Below are positions 19,216 to 28,852 of a stretch of 64,000 bases of DNA, piece after piece (position 1 is the first letter of the stretch; each line of letters opens with the position of its first letter). The notes beneath the pieces are model-generated. The model made no database searches. It had not been told where the DNA came from and saw nothing but the letters and a program-made list of their open reading frames with translations. Location: the NCBI RefSeq assembly GCF_900099895.1, contig NZ_FNDY01000003.1:239993-303992 (forward strand), given 5' to 3'. The DNA is from Paenibacillus naphthalenovorans. GTDB taxonomy: Bacteria > Bacillota > Bacilli > Paenibacillales > NBRC-103111. The translations under genes were made by a program, and so were the position numbers.

Positions 19216-20157
19216 ATGAAGAAACCCGAGCTTTTGATCTCCGCAGGCTCCGCCGAAGAGGCTCAGCGCTACATTAAAGCCGGAGCGGACGCCGTGGTTG
19301 TCGGCGAGCACAAGTTTGGCATACGGCTCCCGGGAGAAGTGACAACGGAGGAGCTTCGCAGGCTTGTTCCCTGGGCTCACGGGCATGGGGCTAAAGTGTA
19401 TGTCGCGGTAAATAATATTATGGATAATGGTGTGCTTCCCGATTTGGAGGCTTATTTGAGCAAGCTGCAAGAGATCGGGCCCGATGCGCTTGTCTTCGGC
19501 GATCCGGCTGTGTTAATGGCTGTCCGCAGCGCCGCACCCGGGATGCCGCTGCATTGGAACGCGGAGATGACATCTACGAATTATGCCACCGCCCGGTACT
19601 GGGGACGTAAGGGCGCCGTACGGATGGTGCTGGCCCGCGAACTGAACCTGGAGGAGACGATCGATATCAAGCGGCAGCTGGCCGATGAAATGGAAGTGCA
19701 GGTACAGGTGCACGGCATGACGAATATTTATCATTCCAAGCGGAGCCTGCTCACGATTTATAAAGAGCATCGGGGAAGGCCCGAGGAACTGCAAAAGTTG
19801 TCGCTGGGAATGGAAGAAGGGCTGTTCCTGATCGAACAGGAACGCCAGGACGAACGTTATCCGGTTTATGAGGATGAGAACGGTACGCACATTATGAGCT
19901 CGGATGATATCTGCATGCTGGATAGTCTTCACGAGCTGATGGAGGGCGAAATCGACAGCTTCAAGGTGGAGGGGCTGCTCAAATCCGCCGAGTACAATGA
20001 AACGGTGATCCGAAGCTACCGGCAAGCGATCGACGCTTATGTCGCGGCTCCGGAACGCTACGAATTCAATGAAGAGTGGCTGGACGCGATCCGCGCGCTG
20101 CATGATCCGCGGCGTGAGCTTTCTTACGGGTTTTTCTTTAAAGAGCAAGTGTATTAA
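19216..20157 (+). CDS. trhP1: U32-family protein, tRNA U34 hydroxylation subunit (YrrN/TrhP1-like)
   Basis: A 313-residue U32 'peptidase' homologue. It starts PELLISAGSAEEAQRYIKAGADAVVVG and has the U32 signature region DSFKVEGLLKSAEYNETVIRSYRQAID. It lacks the Cys cluster seen in the next gene. In Bacillus, YrrN and YrrO are needed for prephenate-dependent 5-hydroxyuridine at tRNA position 34, so peptidase activity is not implied. ATG 19216 follows AGGTGAGG. The spacing to the second U32 gene, 31 bases, indicates one operon. Confidence 0.85.
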   Translation: MKKPELLISAGSAEEAQRYIKAGADAVVVGEHKFGIRLPGEVTTEELRRLVPWAHGHGAKVYVAVNNIMDNGVLPDLEAYLSKLQEIGPDALVFGDPAVLMAVRSAAPGMPLHWNAEMTSTNYATARYWGRKGAVRMVLARELNLEETIDIKRQLADEMEVQVQVHGMTNIYHSKRSLLTIYKEHRGRPEELQKLSLGMEEGLFLIEQERQDERYPVYEDENGTHIMSSDDICMLDSLHELMEGEIDSFKVEGLLKSAEYNETVIRSYRQAIDAYVAAPERYEFNEEWLDAIRALHDPRRELSYGFFFKEQVY

Positions 20158-20188
20158 ATCGATCAAAAGAAATCAAAGCGAGGTGGAA

Positions 20189-21475
20189 ATGATGACATTA
20201 TTGCAGCAGGATCTGCTGGGCAAGCGCATCCGGCTCGAGAAGCCGGAGCTGCTGGCGCCGGCGGGCAGCTTGGAGAAGTTGAAATTTGCCGTCCATTACG
20301 GTGCGGATGCGGTATATATCGGCGGCCAGCAGTACGGTCTTCGTTCGAATGCGGACAACTTTACGTTCGAAGAGATGCGGGAAGGCGTCAAGTTTGCCGA
20401 AAAGTACGGGGCCAAAGTATTTGTGGCTACCAACATTTTTGCTCATAACGAGGATTTGCCTGGTCTCGAAGAATATTTAAAGGGAATCCAGGATGCCGGG
20501 GTTCACGCCATCATCGTTGCGGATCCGGTCATTATCGAAACGTGCAAACGCGTGGCGCCGCGGCTTGAGATTCATCTAAGCACGCAGCAGTCCACGATGA
20601 ACCGTCAGGCCGTACAGTTCTGGAAGGAAGACGGAGTGGACCGTGTCGTATTGGCCAGGGAAGCTACGATGGAAGAGATCCTGGAGATCAAAAAACATGT
20701 GGATATCGAAATCGAGGTATTCGTGCATGGCGCGATGTGCAGCTCCTACTCGGGCCGCTGTGTGCTCTCGAACCATTTTACCGACCGGGATTCCAACCGC
20801 GGCGGGTGCTGTCAGTCGTGCCGCTGGAAGTACGATTTGTTCACGTCTCAAGAGGATGTGGAGCAGGAGATCGGCATGAAGGAGATCCCGCTGTTCCAGG
20901 AAGGAGATAACCCGTTCTCCATGAGCTCCAAGGATTTGTGTATGATCGAGCATGTGCCGGAACTGATTCGTGCGGGCGTCGACAGCTTCAAGATCGAAGG
21001 ACGGATGAAGAGCGTACACTATGTGGCAACGGTAGTGAACGCTTATCGACAGGCGATTGATGCGTATTTTGCCGATCCGGAGCATTACGAGATGAAACCG
21101 GAATGGCTTTACGAGATCCAAAAAGCGGCTAACCGGCCGCTGAACACAGGCTTCTTCTATGGCGAGCCGGACCACGAAGACCATATCTTTGAGCCGGAGG
21201 ACAAGGCTGCACCGTACGATTTTGTTGGCGTAGTTACGGATTACGATGCCAATACGCAAACGGCGCTCATACAGCAGCGCAACCATTTTAAACCGGGTCA
21301 AGAGGTGGAGTTTTTCGGACCCAAGGGAACGTTCTTTAAGCAGATCGTTCCCGAACTGCGTACGGAGGACGGTCAACCGATTGATGCGGCACGCCACCCG
21401 CTGCAGCTTATTCGAATGAAGGTGGACCGGCCGGTTCAACCGCTGGATCTGATGAGAAAGAAGATAGGCAAATAA
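20189..21475 (+). CDS. trhP2: U32-family protein, tRNA U34 hydroxylase (YrrO/TrhP2-like)
   Basis: A 428-residue partner of the previous gene. It shows PELLAPAGSLEKLKFAVHYGADAVYIGG at the start, a Cys-rich cluster in mid-protein (CSSYSGRC..GGCCQSCRW, about residues 185-215) that probably binds an Fe-S centre, and the U32 signature DSFKIEGRMKSVHYVATVVNAYRQ. A small C-terminal domain binds RNA or substrate by inference. The start is ATG 20189 (or the next codon) behind GAGGTGG. The methyltransferase gene yrrM/trmR that precedes this pair in Bacillus is not here. Confidence 0.87.
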   Translation: MMTLLQQDLLGKRIRLEKPELLAPAGSLEKLKFAVHYGADAVYIGGQQYGLRSNADNFTFEEMREGVKFAEKYGAKVFVATNIFAHNEDLPGLEEYLKGIQDAGVHAIIVADPVIIETCKRVAPRLEIHLSTQQSTMNRQAVQFWKEDGVDRVVLAREATMEEILEIKKHVDIEIEVFVHGAMCSSYSGRCVLSNHFTDRDSNRGGCCQSCRWKYDLFTSQEDVEQEIGMKEIPLFQEGDNPFSMSSKDLCMIEHVPELIRAGVDSFKIEGRMKSVHYVATVVNAYRQAIDAYFADPEHYEMKPEWLYEIQKAANRPLNTGFFYGEPDHEDHIFEPEDKAAPYDFVGVVTDYDANTQTALIQQRNHFKPGQEVEFFGPKGTFFKQIVPELRTEDGQPIDAARHPLQLIRMKVDRPVQPLDLMRKKIGK

Positions 21476-21495
21476 ACAGAAGGTATGGCATAAAA

Positions 21496-21544
21496 GGGGC
21501 CGTCCCAAAAGTAGCTTTTAGCTACGCAGGGACGGCCCTGTTTT
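21496..21544 (+). terminator. Strong hairpin after trhP2, derived from an IS end
   Basis: Arms 21497-21506 and 21529-21538 pair perfectly over 10 bp with an inner GTAGC/GCTAC stem, then TTTTC. It overlaps the presumed IS terminal repeat. Confidence 0.75.
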
Positions 21545-21770
21545 CTTAACTTCTCGTTTCCATACAGAAAAAAGGTCGAGTAGGGGCTATACGTACTCTC
21601 TTACTCGACCTTTTTGGTTCATCGCCGCCCACTTTAATAAATTATGGGCAAGGGAAAGCCACCCGACCTCCAGGCTCACTTTGGGCAAGCTGCGAAGCAG
21701 GAAACGCCGGAAGTTCCGGTTGTTTTTCATTTGTCCAAACACACTCTCCGGTTCGATCATACGTCCATAC
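21496..21770 (-). mobile_element. Remnant of an IS1182-type insertion sequence
   Basis: The minus strand from about 21760 to 21587 encodes only the last ~57 residues of an IS1182-family transposase (IEPESVFGQMKNNRNFRRFLLR..LPKVSLEVGWLSLAHNLLK). The rest of the transposase is missing. At 21496 lies GGGGCCGTCCCAAAAG, which resembles IS1182-family terminal repeats and also pairs with 21529-21538 into a strong stem followed by TTTTC. The hairpin probably now terminates the trhP operon. Only one end is left, so it is inactive. Confidence 0.75.
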
Positions 21771-22270
21771 GTCGAACCGACCACGCGTAGCAAGAAAAAA
21801 AGTGAGGGCAAGCCCCATAAAGTAGCCGTGATCGCTTGCGCCAACAAGTTATTACATCACGTCTACGCTATGCTAAAAAAAGGGCAACCCTACACTTTAT
21901 AAAACACCAATCATAAGTAGAAACAACCATAAACTTCCATTGTATGGAGGTTTATTTGTCATGCTTAGAAAATAGTATACAAACTATTTATCTGTCAAGC
22001 AATCAAAAGTGTTGACAAACCATTAGCTGGTTTTTATTTGTAGTCTAAAAAGACTATAAATTTTTTGTTGATTTGTCCCGATATATAATAAGTCAGCTGT
22101 GTTTTTTGTCATATTCGCTGGAAAACTCTTTTATTGGATTGGGGCGATAGAACTATATTTTTTTGAATTGTGCAGGAAAAAGAAAAGGATTATGGCTAAA
22201 CTTGTCGAATACCTATAAGCTGTGTTTTTACACATTCAGCTAACTATACCAAATCTAGGTGGTGGTCTCT
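21771..22270. other. AT-rich intergenic region with a hairpin and a sigma-D-like promoter
   Basis: About 500 bases contain no gene. The part next to the IS remnant is unassigned. A 12-bp stem with one wobble (21929-21940 and 21944-21955) is present. The rest is visibly AT-rich and carries the promoter candidate listed separately. Confidence 0.5.
22057..22084 (+). promoter_or_regulatory. Candidate sigma-D promoter for the chemotaxis receptor
   Basis: TAAA at 22057-22060, a 16-base spacer, and CCCGATAT at 22077-22084. The Bacillus motility sigma factor consensus is TAAA-N14/16-GCCGATAT, so seven of eight -10 bases match. It lies about 185 bases before an MCP gene, the expected kind of target. 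Confidence 0.6.
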
Positions 22271-24448
22271 GTGAAGAACTACTGGTCTTCACTCAAAGCC
22301 AGCCTGCAAAAAGCCGGCAAAGCATTTACAGCACAGATTCGTTTGAAATTTTCCAACAGGCGTAACCGTCAAGGGGCGCCCAATGCTTCACGTGCCATCG
22401 ATGCGATAAAGGGGATCAGGTTGAATAACTTGTTCAAGTCGGTTGGAACAAAGCTGTTTATCATTTTTCTTTTGAGTATCTGGTTTTTCGTCTTGAGCGT
22501 GGGTTTCATTTCTTATTTCATTTCCAAAGACGTGATTCAAAGAAAGGTGGCCGAAGCCTCCGAACAGACGATTGTTCAAGCGGGGCAAAAGCTGGATATT
22601 CTGTACAATACATATGAAGATTTATCCATGCAAATTTTAATTGACGAAGATCTGAGGAACGTGCTGAAGGAGTTGAATCAGCTAGACAAAAACAGCTATG
22701 AATATCTCGTGCTTCGTCAAAAGCTTGGAGAAAGGCTAAACGTATATTCATATTCGAATAAAGCCATTACCTCCATACAATTAATGAATTCCGCCGGAGA
22801 TCCGTTGGCAGGGTCAGGAGGCACCCTTAAAAGCGAGGGCTTGGGACAAGAAAGCTGGTTCAAATCTATCCTGGACAACAACGGAGCCGTTTCCTGGCTG
22901 GGGACCAAGCAGGGCGGATTCTCACAAAACGTCGGAGTCCCCGGTGCGGCCAGCTTCGCATTGGGACGGCTGTTGAAGGTTACCAACGATTATCATGTGG
23001 TCTTGTTGATGGAGATCAATCTGGACGTCATTGATAAAGAATTAAGCTCCATTAATATGGGCGAAGGCGGAAGAACGATTATTGCCGGTCCGAATATGGA
23101 ATTGATTTATCATGCAGATCGGACGACCATCGGAAATGACAGCAATCTCGACGTTGCCAAGGAATCGTTTGAAAATGACATGGGCAGGCTGCTCAGCGAC
23201 AATAAAAACATGCAACTGGTGTACTACAAATCCCAAAAGAACCATTGGCTGCTCGTGGGCGAGATGCCTGTGGACGAGCTGGTCAAAGACGCCAAAACGA
23301 TATCCAATATGACTTGGCTGATGACCGCTGTCGCAGCGGTGATTGCAGTCATCATCGGTTATTTTATCGCCCAAATGATCGGAAGGCCGATCATTATGCT
23401 CCGGAACTTGATGAAACAGGGAGAGCAGGGAGATTTAAGAGTCCGGATGACGGTCAAACGGAATGATGAAATCGGCCAGCTGGGTGAAAGCTTCAATCAA
23501 ATGATGGAGAAAATCACCGGACTCGTGCAGCAAACCAATCAGTCTGCGCAGGATGTGCTCAATACCGCCGGTGAATTGTCCGAGGCTTCGAAGCAGACGG
23601 CCATTTCCGCCAAGGAGATCGCCGTCGCAACGGAGGAAATAGCCAACGGGGCATCCAGCCTGGCTGCGGAATCGGAGCGGGGGAATGAATTAACCCACAA
23701 CATCGGCTTGCAAATGAAAAACGTGGTGGATGCGAACATCGTTATGGGCTCATCCGCATCGGAAGTTCAGAAGTCGAGTAAACAAGGGATTGAATATATG
23801 TCCCAGTTGATCGGCAAGACGAATACGACGGAAGCGATGACCCGGGAAATGGTGGAGAAGGTAGATAACCTGAAGGACAGCACCAGCTCCATCCGAAAAA
23901 TTCTGGAAATGCTGAACAGCATTACGAAGCAAACGAACATCCTGTCCTTAAATGCGACCATCGAGGCGGCCAGAGCGGGTGCGGCAGGCAAAGGATTCAT
24001 GGTGGTAGCCGACGAAATCCGCAAGCTCGCGGATCAGTCCCGTCAATCGATTGCGGTTGTGGGTGAAATTACCGAGAAGATACAAAAGGAGATAGACGAA
24101 ACGGTAAGCGTACTTTCCCAGGCTTATCCGATATTCCAGGAGCAGATTCAATCCGTTAAAGAGGCGGATTCCATCTTCAAGCAGGTTGATTCGCAAATGG
24201 GCGGGTTGATTGACAGGCTCTCGGAAGTGACGGAATCGATCAGCCAATTGGAATCTTCGCAAATGATATTGAATGACGCGATGACGAATGTGAGCGCTGT
24301 GGCGCAGCAATCGTCAGCGACCTCGGAGGAGGTTGCTTCCTTAAGCTCGGAACAGCTGAACATCAGCAGCAGTCTTGTGAAGCTGTCAGACAAGCTCGAA
24401 GAGCTGTCCAATTCGTTGAAGGAGTCTCTTTCCAAATTCCAGGTATAG
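22271..24448 (+). CDS. Methyl-accepting chemotaxis protein
   Basis: A 725-residue membrane chemoreceptor. A long basic cytoplasmic lead (about 60 residues) precedes TM1 (about 65-88). Then come a periplasmic-side dCache-like sensing domain (about 90-345), TM2 (about 355-375), HAMP (about 378-430), and the signalling domain with the hairpin tip ILSLNATIEAARAGAAGKGFMVVADEIRKLADQS near 560-595. GTG 22271 is chosen because AGGTGGTGG lies properly before it; GTG 22259 is in frame. A sigma-D-like promoter stands upstream and a terminator closes it as a single gene. The ligand is unknown. Confidence 0.93.
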   Translation: MKNYWSSLKASLQKAGKAFTAQIRLKFSNRRNRQGAPNASRAIDAIKGIRLNNLFKSVGTKLFIIFLLSIWFFVLSVGFISYFISKDVIQRKVAEASEQTIVQAGQKLDILYNTYEDLSMQILIDEDLRNVLKELNQLDKNSYEYLVLRQKLGERLNVYSYSNKAITSIQLMNSAGDPLAGSGGTLKSEGLGQESWFKSILDNNGAVSWLGTKQGGFSQNVGVPGAASFALGRLLKVTNDYHVVLLMEINLDVIDKELSSINMGEGGRTIIAGPNMELIYHADRTTIGNDSNLDVAKESFENDMGRLLSDNKNMQLVYYKSQKNHWLLVGEMPVDELVKDAKTISNMTWLMTAVAAVIAVIIGYFIAQMIGRPIIMLRNLMKQGEQGDLRVRMTVKRNDEIGQLGESFNQMMEKITGLVQQTNQSAQDVLNTAGELSEASKQTAISAKEIAVATEEIANGASSLAAESERGNELTHNIGLQMKNVVDANIVMGSSASEVQKSSKQGIEYMSQLIGKTNTTEAMTREMVEKVDNLKDSTSSIRKILEMLNSITKQTNILSLNATIEAARAGAAGKGFMVVADEIRKLADQSRQSIAVVGEITEKIQKEIDETVSVLSQAYPIFQEQIQSVKEADSIFKQVDSQMGGLIDRLSEVTESISQLESSQMILNDAMTNVSAVAQQSSATSEEVASLSSEQLNISSSLVKLSDKLEELSNSLKESLSKFQV

Positions 24449-24453
24449 CCTAA

Positions 24454-24487
24454 AGCCTTTCCCTGTAAGCGGGGGAAGGCTTTTTTT
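24454..24487 (+). terminator. Terminator after the chemoreceptor gene
   Basis: The stem AGCCTTTCCC/GGGGAAGGCT (24454-24463 and 24472-24481) is followed by seven T. Confidence 0.9.
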
Positions 24488-24574
24488 GCCGTCCATCGCC
24501 GTCAAGAAACGTTTGGAGCTCATGACAACTGAACATACTGTTACTAGATTATAGGCATTAAAGGAGATTCCGGC

Positions 24575-26380
24575 ATGAATGACGAAACCGAGCTGAAAAA
24601 GCATCGCATGTTCCTTGCTTTACTTCTGATTGTCGGTCTTTTGGCCGTCTGGAACATCAGATTATTCTGGATTCAAGTCGTCGCCACCCGCAGCTTCACA
24701 GGCAGGGGCATCGATTTACTGGCGAACTCTGTGATTCAGCGAGAAAACGGAATAGTTCTGGACAGCGGCAGAGGAGATTTCGTTGACCGGAACGGCGATC
24801 CGCTCACCGGTAAAGAGTTGAAGGTGCTGACGGTGTTTCCTGTACGCGAGGAGGGCAGTGCGGGAGGACGGCGGGAGGAGTCGCTGAACCGGATTGCAGA
24901 ATGGATGGGAATTCCGGGGAAAGAATGGAAAATATTCGTAAGCGGGCTAAAATCACCGGAAATCTGGTCCGAATCGGGCCGGCCCGTCGCGCTTACGGAT
25001 TCCCAGGCAGAGCGGATTGAAGCGCTCGGATTACCGGATGTCCGAGTGATGCGCTACAAGCAGCGATATGCACAGCAGCAGCCGGCAAGTCATGTCATCG
25101 GTTTTATCGGACAAAATCCGGAGCGGATCATGGAGCAGTTTTCGGGCCAAATCCAAAAGGGAGAGCTTCAGCTCACAAGTAAAATCGGGAATGCCGGTCT
25201 GGAGAAAACGTTTGATTATTGGCTGCAAGGCATCGGAGCTACCTCGGTTTCTTTATTTACCGACGGGATGAAGCGGCCTTTACCCGGTTTGGATGTGAGA
25301 ATAATATCGCCCGACAATCCCTACTACCCGCTAAAAATGGTTACGACACTGAACAAAGGCATTCAGAGCCATATTGAATTTCAGATGGAGCGGCTCGGGA
25401 TTGCGGAAGGAGCGGTTGTCGTGCTGGATATTCGGAACGCGGATACGGTAGCCATGGCAAGCCGTCCTTCGTTTCATCCCGGACACGTCGATCCGACAGA
25501 AGGCCATTGGAGCAATAGAGCACTAAAAGCAACCGTCCCGGGCTCGATATTCAAAACAGTGACGGCTGCTGCCGCGTTGGAAGAAAAAGCGGTGCATCCG
25601 GACGAAACGTTTGAATGCAACGGAGAGCTTGGAAAGTATGGATTCACCTGCTGGAAAAAGGGGGGACATGGACACTTGACGCTGGAGGAAGGCTTTGCGC
25701 AATCCTGCAACATCGTTTTTGCGGAAGTTGCGAAACGTATCGGCGCGGAGAAGCTGGAGCAATATGCGCAAAAGCTCGGGTTGGGGACTCTCGTGGGCTG
25801 GTCGGGAGCGGTGCCGGGACAAGCGGACTTCAGGCAGTGGGACGGAGAAGAGAAGGGACAGGTGTATCACCTTTCGACCGATAAAAGAGATGAGGGGGCT
25901 TTAGTGCAGACGGCGATCGGGCAGCGGGACGTCCAGGTGACTCCGCTCCAGGTGGCCAATCTGGTCGTAAGCTTATATGCGCAAGGAAAGGTACTCTCGC
26001 CGCGCATCGTCCAGGAAATCCGGTTTCAGAACGATCGGCTTCATACCTCTTTCCCTCCAAGAGGGCTTGCACCGGAAGGTGCCGCTCCGATCAGCCCTGA
26101 TACGGCACAGCGGCTGCTCGCTTGGATGAAAGAGGTGGTAGACCATGGTACCGGTACGGCGCTGCAGGCGGCCAAATGGCCGCTTGCAGGCAAATCGGGA
26201 ACGGCTCAATTGACCTTGAAGAACGGGAAGCCGGGAGAAAATCATTGGTTCATCGGGTATGGTCCTGTGGATCAGCCCCGTTACGCCGTCGCCGTTCTGG
26301 TACAGAATGTGCCGCAAGGATACGGCAACAAGTCCGTTCCTTTGTTCAAGGAAGTCATGGACATTCTTGCTGCTCCGTAA
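24575..26380 (+). CDS. Penicillin-binding transpeptidase (class B-like)
   Basis: A 601-residue membrane-anchored D,D-transpeptidase. One N-terminal membrane helix (about 11-35) is followed by a dimerisation-type region, and the transpeptidase domain carries all three active-site motifs: S324-I-F-K327, S377-C-N379 and K540-S-G-T543. No transglycosylase domain is present, so it is class B, closer to the PBP2/SpoVD-type arrangement but without PASTA repeats. AAAGGAG precedes the ATG. It is convergent with the kinase gene, with only two bases between the stops. A role in elongation, division or sporulation cannot be chosen from sequence alone. Confidence 0.9.
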   Translation: MNDETELKKHRMFLALLLIVGLLAVWNIRLFWIQVVATRSFTGRGIDLLANSVIQRENGIVLDSGRGDFVDRNGDPLTGKELKVLTVFPVREEGSAGGRREESLNRIAEWMGIPGKEWKIFVSGLKSPEIWSESGRPVALTDSQAERIEALGLPDVRVMRYKQRYAQQQPASHVIGFIGQNPERIMEQFSGQIQKGELQLTSKIGNAGLEKTFDYWLQGIGATSVSLFTDGMKRPLPGLDVRIISPDNPYYPLKMVTTLNKGIQSHIEFQMERLGIAEGAVVVLDIRNADTVAMASRPSFHPGHVDPTEGHWSNRALKATVPGSIFKTVTAAAALEEKAVHPDETFECNGELGKYGFTCWKKGGHGHLTLEEGFAQSCNIVFAEVAKRIGAEKLEQYAQKLGLGTLVGWSGAVPGQADFRQWDGEEKGQVYHLSTDKRDEGALVQTAIGQRDVQVTPLQVANLVVSLYAQGKVLSPRIVQEIRFQNDRLHTSFPPRGLAPEGAAPISPDTAQRLLAWMKEVVDHGTGTALQAAKWPLAGKSGTAQLTLKNGKPGENHWFIGYGPVDQPRYAVAVLVQNVPQGYGNKSVPLFKEVMDILAAP

Positions 26381-26382
26381 GT

Positions 26383-27666
26383 CTAGTGATAAGCGGATGA
26401 GTGCAGGGAAGGGATCAGAATGGAAAAACAGGTGCCTTTTCCTACTTCGCTTGTCACGTCTATGCGGCCCTGAATGTTCTGAATGGTCCGATAAGTAACC
26501 ATCATGCCGAGTCCTGTTCCCTTAACGCGCGTAGAATAATATGGCGTCCCCAGCCGCCTTACCTCGTCGGCCGTCATCCCGACGCCGTGGTCGATGATAT
26601 CGATACATACGGTTTGATTCTGTACTACGCCGACGAGCTGCAGCTTGCCTCCGCCCGGCATCGAATCAATTCCGTTCCTGCACAAGCAAACGATGCACTG
26701 CATGAATTTATCCGTATTGGCGCTGATCATCAGCTGATCCTGCAAATGCGTCTCGATGGTCACTCCTTTAAGCTCGGCATACGCTTGCAGCGACTCTACT
26801 GCGGCAGCAATAACCGTCTTGGCATCGAACAGCTGCGTTGCATCGAATTGCGGCTTGGCGAATGTCAGGTAGTCGTTGATGATGGATTGGGCTTTGTCCA
26901 TTTCTTCCAAAACCAGTTGGTTGTAAAATTGGCGTTTGTCTTCGGGCAAATGGCTTTGGCTCATCATCTGCACAAAACCGCGAACAACGGTCAACGGATT
27001 GCGAATTTCATGGGCGAACGATGCCGCAAGCTCGCTCAGCATGTTCATCTGATCGTTGTGCTGTATTCGTTTACGCAGATCAAGGTTTTTCTTTATCTGG
27101 CGAATGGTATACACGACAAGGATCGAAGTGACCGTGAATATTAAACAGTATAAAGAAAAAAAGATGAAGAAATGACTGCCCACAGGAACACCTTGCAGCC
27201 ACTGGGTTAGCAGGGCGACAAAGGCCGATATAAGGGAGATCGCAAGTCCCAATAAGGCCCCCTTGACAGGGTGGAGCAGATTGGACGCATCGCCAAGCCT
27301 TTTTTGACAATACCACAGCAGTATCAGAATAAAGCTTAATAATATCGGAAGCGTATGCAGATCGGAGCTGTTCAAGTGCCAGCCGTACCCCATGATGACG
27401 GCGGAGACGCCCAGCGCCGGAACCGGGCCGGCATAAAAAAAGCAGACTGCCAGCGGAATCATGCGGAAGTCGTAGCGGTAGTCCGGATGCCATTCTAACG
27501 GGTACGACATACTGAATACGGCAACCAAAGCACAAATAGCGGCTGCGATCCAACGTTTGCTTCTTTCGTCTGTTCGCTGCAGCCGGTCGATCCAAAAAAG
27601 CTGGTAAAGCAGTACGGGTGTTATAATAATAAACATGTGAAGCAAAAGTTGACAGATCAGATTCAA
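26383..27666 (-). CDS. Membrane sensor histidine kinase, KinB-like
   Basis: A 427-residue kinase. Six or so hydrophobic segments fill residues 1-190 (5TM/KinB-type sensor). Then follow the H-box FAHEIRNPLTVVRGF with phospho-acceptor His219, the N-box around CRNGIDSMPGGG, and G-boxes DHGVGM and KGTGLGM. TTG 27666 is used because AAAGGTGAT lies seven bases upstream; there is no in-frame ATG near it. No response regulator gene is adjacent, so it is an orphan, as sporulation phosphorelay kinases are. Feeding Spo0F is an inference. Confidence 0.88.
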   Translation of the reverse strand: MNLICQLLLHMFIIITPVLLYQLFWIDRLQRTDERSKRWIAAAICALVAVFSMSYPLEWHPDYRYDFRMIPLAVCFFYAGPVPALGVSAVIMGYGWHLNSSDLHTLPILLSFILILLWYCQKRLGDASNLLHPVKGALLGLAISLISAFVALLTQWLQGVPVGSHFFIFFSLYCLIFTVTSILVVYTIRQIKKNLDLRKRIQHNDQMNMLSELAASFAHEIRNPLTVVRGFVQMMSQSHLPEDKRQFYNQLVLEEMDKAQSIINDYLTFAKPQFDATQLFDAKTVIAAAVESLQAYAELKGVTIETHLQDQLMISANTDKFMQCIVCLCRNGIDSMPGGGKLQLVGVVQNQTVCIDIIDHGVGMTADEVRRLGTPYYSTRVKGTGLGMMVTYRTIQNIQGRIDVTSEVGKGTCFSILIPSLHSSAYH

Positions 27667-27843
27667 AAAACATCACCTTTTAAGGGTTTAATCAAAAAAC
27701 GTATATTCTTTCTTATTCGACAAAATCTTTTAATTTCCTACATCATGCCAAAAAACCTTTTTCTAACCGAAACGCATACCGGTCTGAAAAAGGTTATTGC
27801 TGGAAGAACGGGAAAGCCTAAGGATGAGAGCTCAAGAGACAAA

Positions 27844-28788
27844 TCATTGTGGCGGACAGGATGAGTTCGATCCGTAGAGGCGGCTGTAGTATTCAATCGT
27901 TTCACGGAGTCCGCTGCGCAGCGTGACACGGGGCTCCCACCCAAGCTGTTCTTTGGCCGCCGTGTTGTCAAGCCGACTGTGGATGATGTCGCCGGCGCGC
28001 GGAGGCATGTAGCGGGGAGCGAACGGCTTGCCGCACAGCTCGCTCATTAGCTTCAGCAGATTATTTACCGAGGTCTGCTTATTCCAGCTGATGTTGTATA
28101 TTCCTTTGCTCCCGCGTTCAACGGCCGCCAGGTTGGCGCTGACGATATCTTTGACATAAATGAAATCACGGGTTTGCTCGCCGTCCCCGAAGATAACGGT
28201 TTGCTTTCCTTGCAGCAGCTGATCCACGAAGACGGACACGACGCCGCCCTCTCCTTTGGGATCCTGACGAATTCCATATACATTGGCATAGCGCAATATG
28301 GTGTAATCGATTCCGAATAAATGAGAGAAGATCTCAATGTAATGCTCTGGCGTTTGCTTGGAAATGCCGTAAAAGGAAATCGGGCGGAGTGGATGCCGTT
28401 CATCCGTTCCAAGATACTCCGGAGGTCCGTACACAGCGGCAGAAGAGGCGTAGATCAGTTTGCGCACTTTATGCTCGCGGCATTGCTCCAGCAGGGCAAG
28501 GGTACCCAGAATATTGACTTTTGCATCGAGCAGCGGACGCTCTATGGAAGTTTGCACGTCGATTTGCGCCGCGTGATGAATGACCATATCCGGTTTGGCT
28601 TGCTCAAAAACAGCTCCGAGCTGATCCCCTGTAATGTCGATAAGATGAAATATTGCCTTGGGATTCACGTTCTCCCGACGGCCTGTCGTTAAATTATCGA
28701 CAACATGCACCCGATGTCCCGAATCGATGAGCGCATCCACGATATGTGAGCCAATAAAACCCGCGCCTCCGGTGACCACAAAATTCAT
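27844..28788 (-). CDS. NAD-dependent sugar epimerase/dehydratase (GalE-like extended SDR)
   Basis: A 314-residue extended short-chain dehydrogenase. It has the NAD site TGGAGFIGSH at residues 6-15, the catalytic Ser in YASSAAVYG and the Y-x-x-x-K motif in SFYGISK. The substrate domain resembles UDP-glucose 4-epimerases (VVSVFVDQLLQGKQTVIFGDGEQTRDFIYVKD). GGAGG precedes the ATG. It is a single gene with no other sugar-nucleotide genes nearby, so the exact substrate is open. Confidence 0.9.
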   Translation of the reverse strand: MNFVVTGGAGFIGSHIVDALIDSGHRVHVVDNLTTGRRENVNPKAIFHLIDITGDQLGAVFEQAKPDMVIHHAAQIDVQTSIERPLLDAKVNILGTLALLEQCREHKVRKLIYASSAAVYGPPEYLGTDERHPLRPISFYGISKQTPEHYIEIFSHLFGIDYTILRYANVYGIRQDPKGEGGVVSVFVDQLLQGKQTVIFGDGEQTRDFIYVKDIVSANLAAVERGSKGIYNISWNKQTSVNNLLKLMSELCGKPFAPRYMPPRAGDIIHSRLDNTAAKEQLGWEPRVTLRSGLRETIEYYSRLYGSNSSCPPQ

Positions 28789-28852
28789 TTTCTATTCCTC
28801 CAAAGTATAAAATACAATATCGTGAATGGAGGCCAATCACGCCGCACGTTGC

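Noticed and set aside
22012..22041. TTGACA as a -35 for the chemoreceptor gene
   Set aside because: No acceptable -10 follows at 16-18 bases. The sigma-D-like element fits better.
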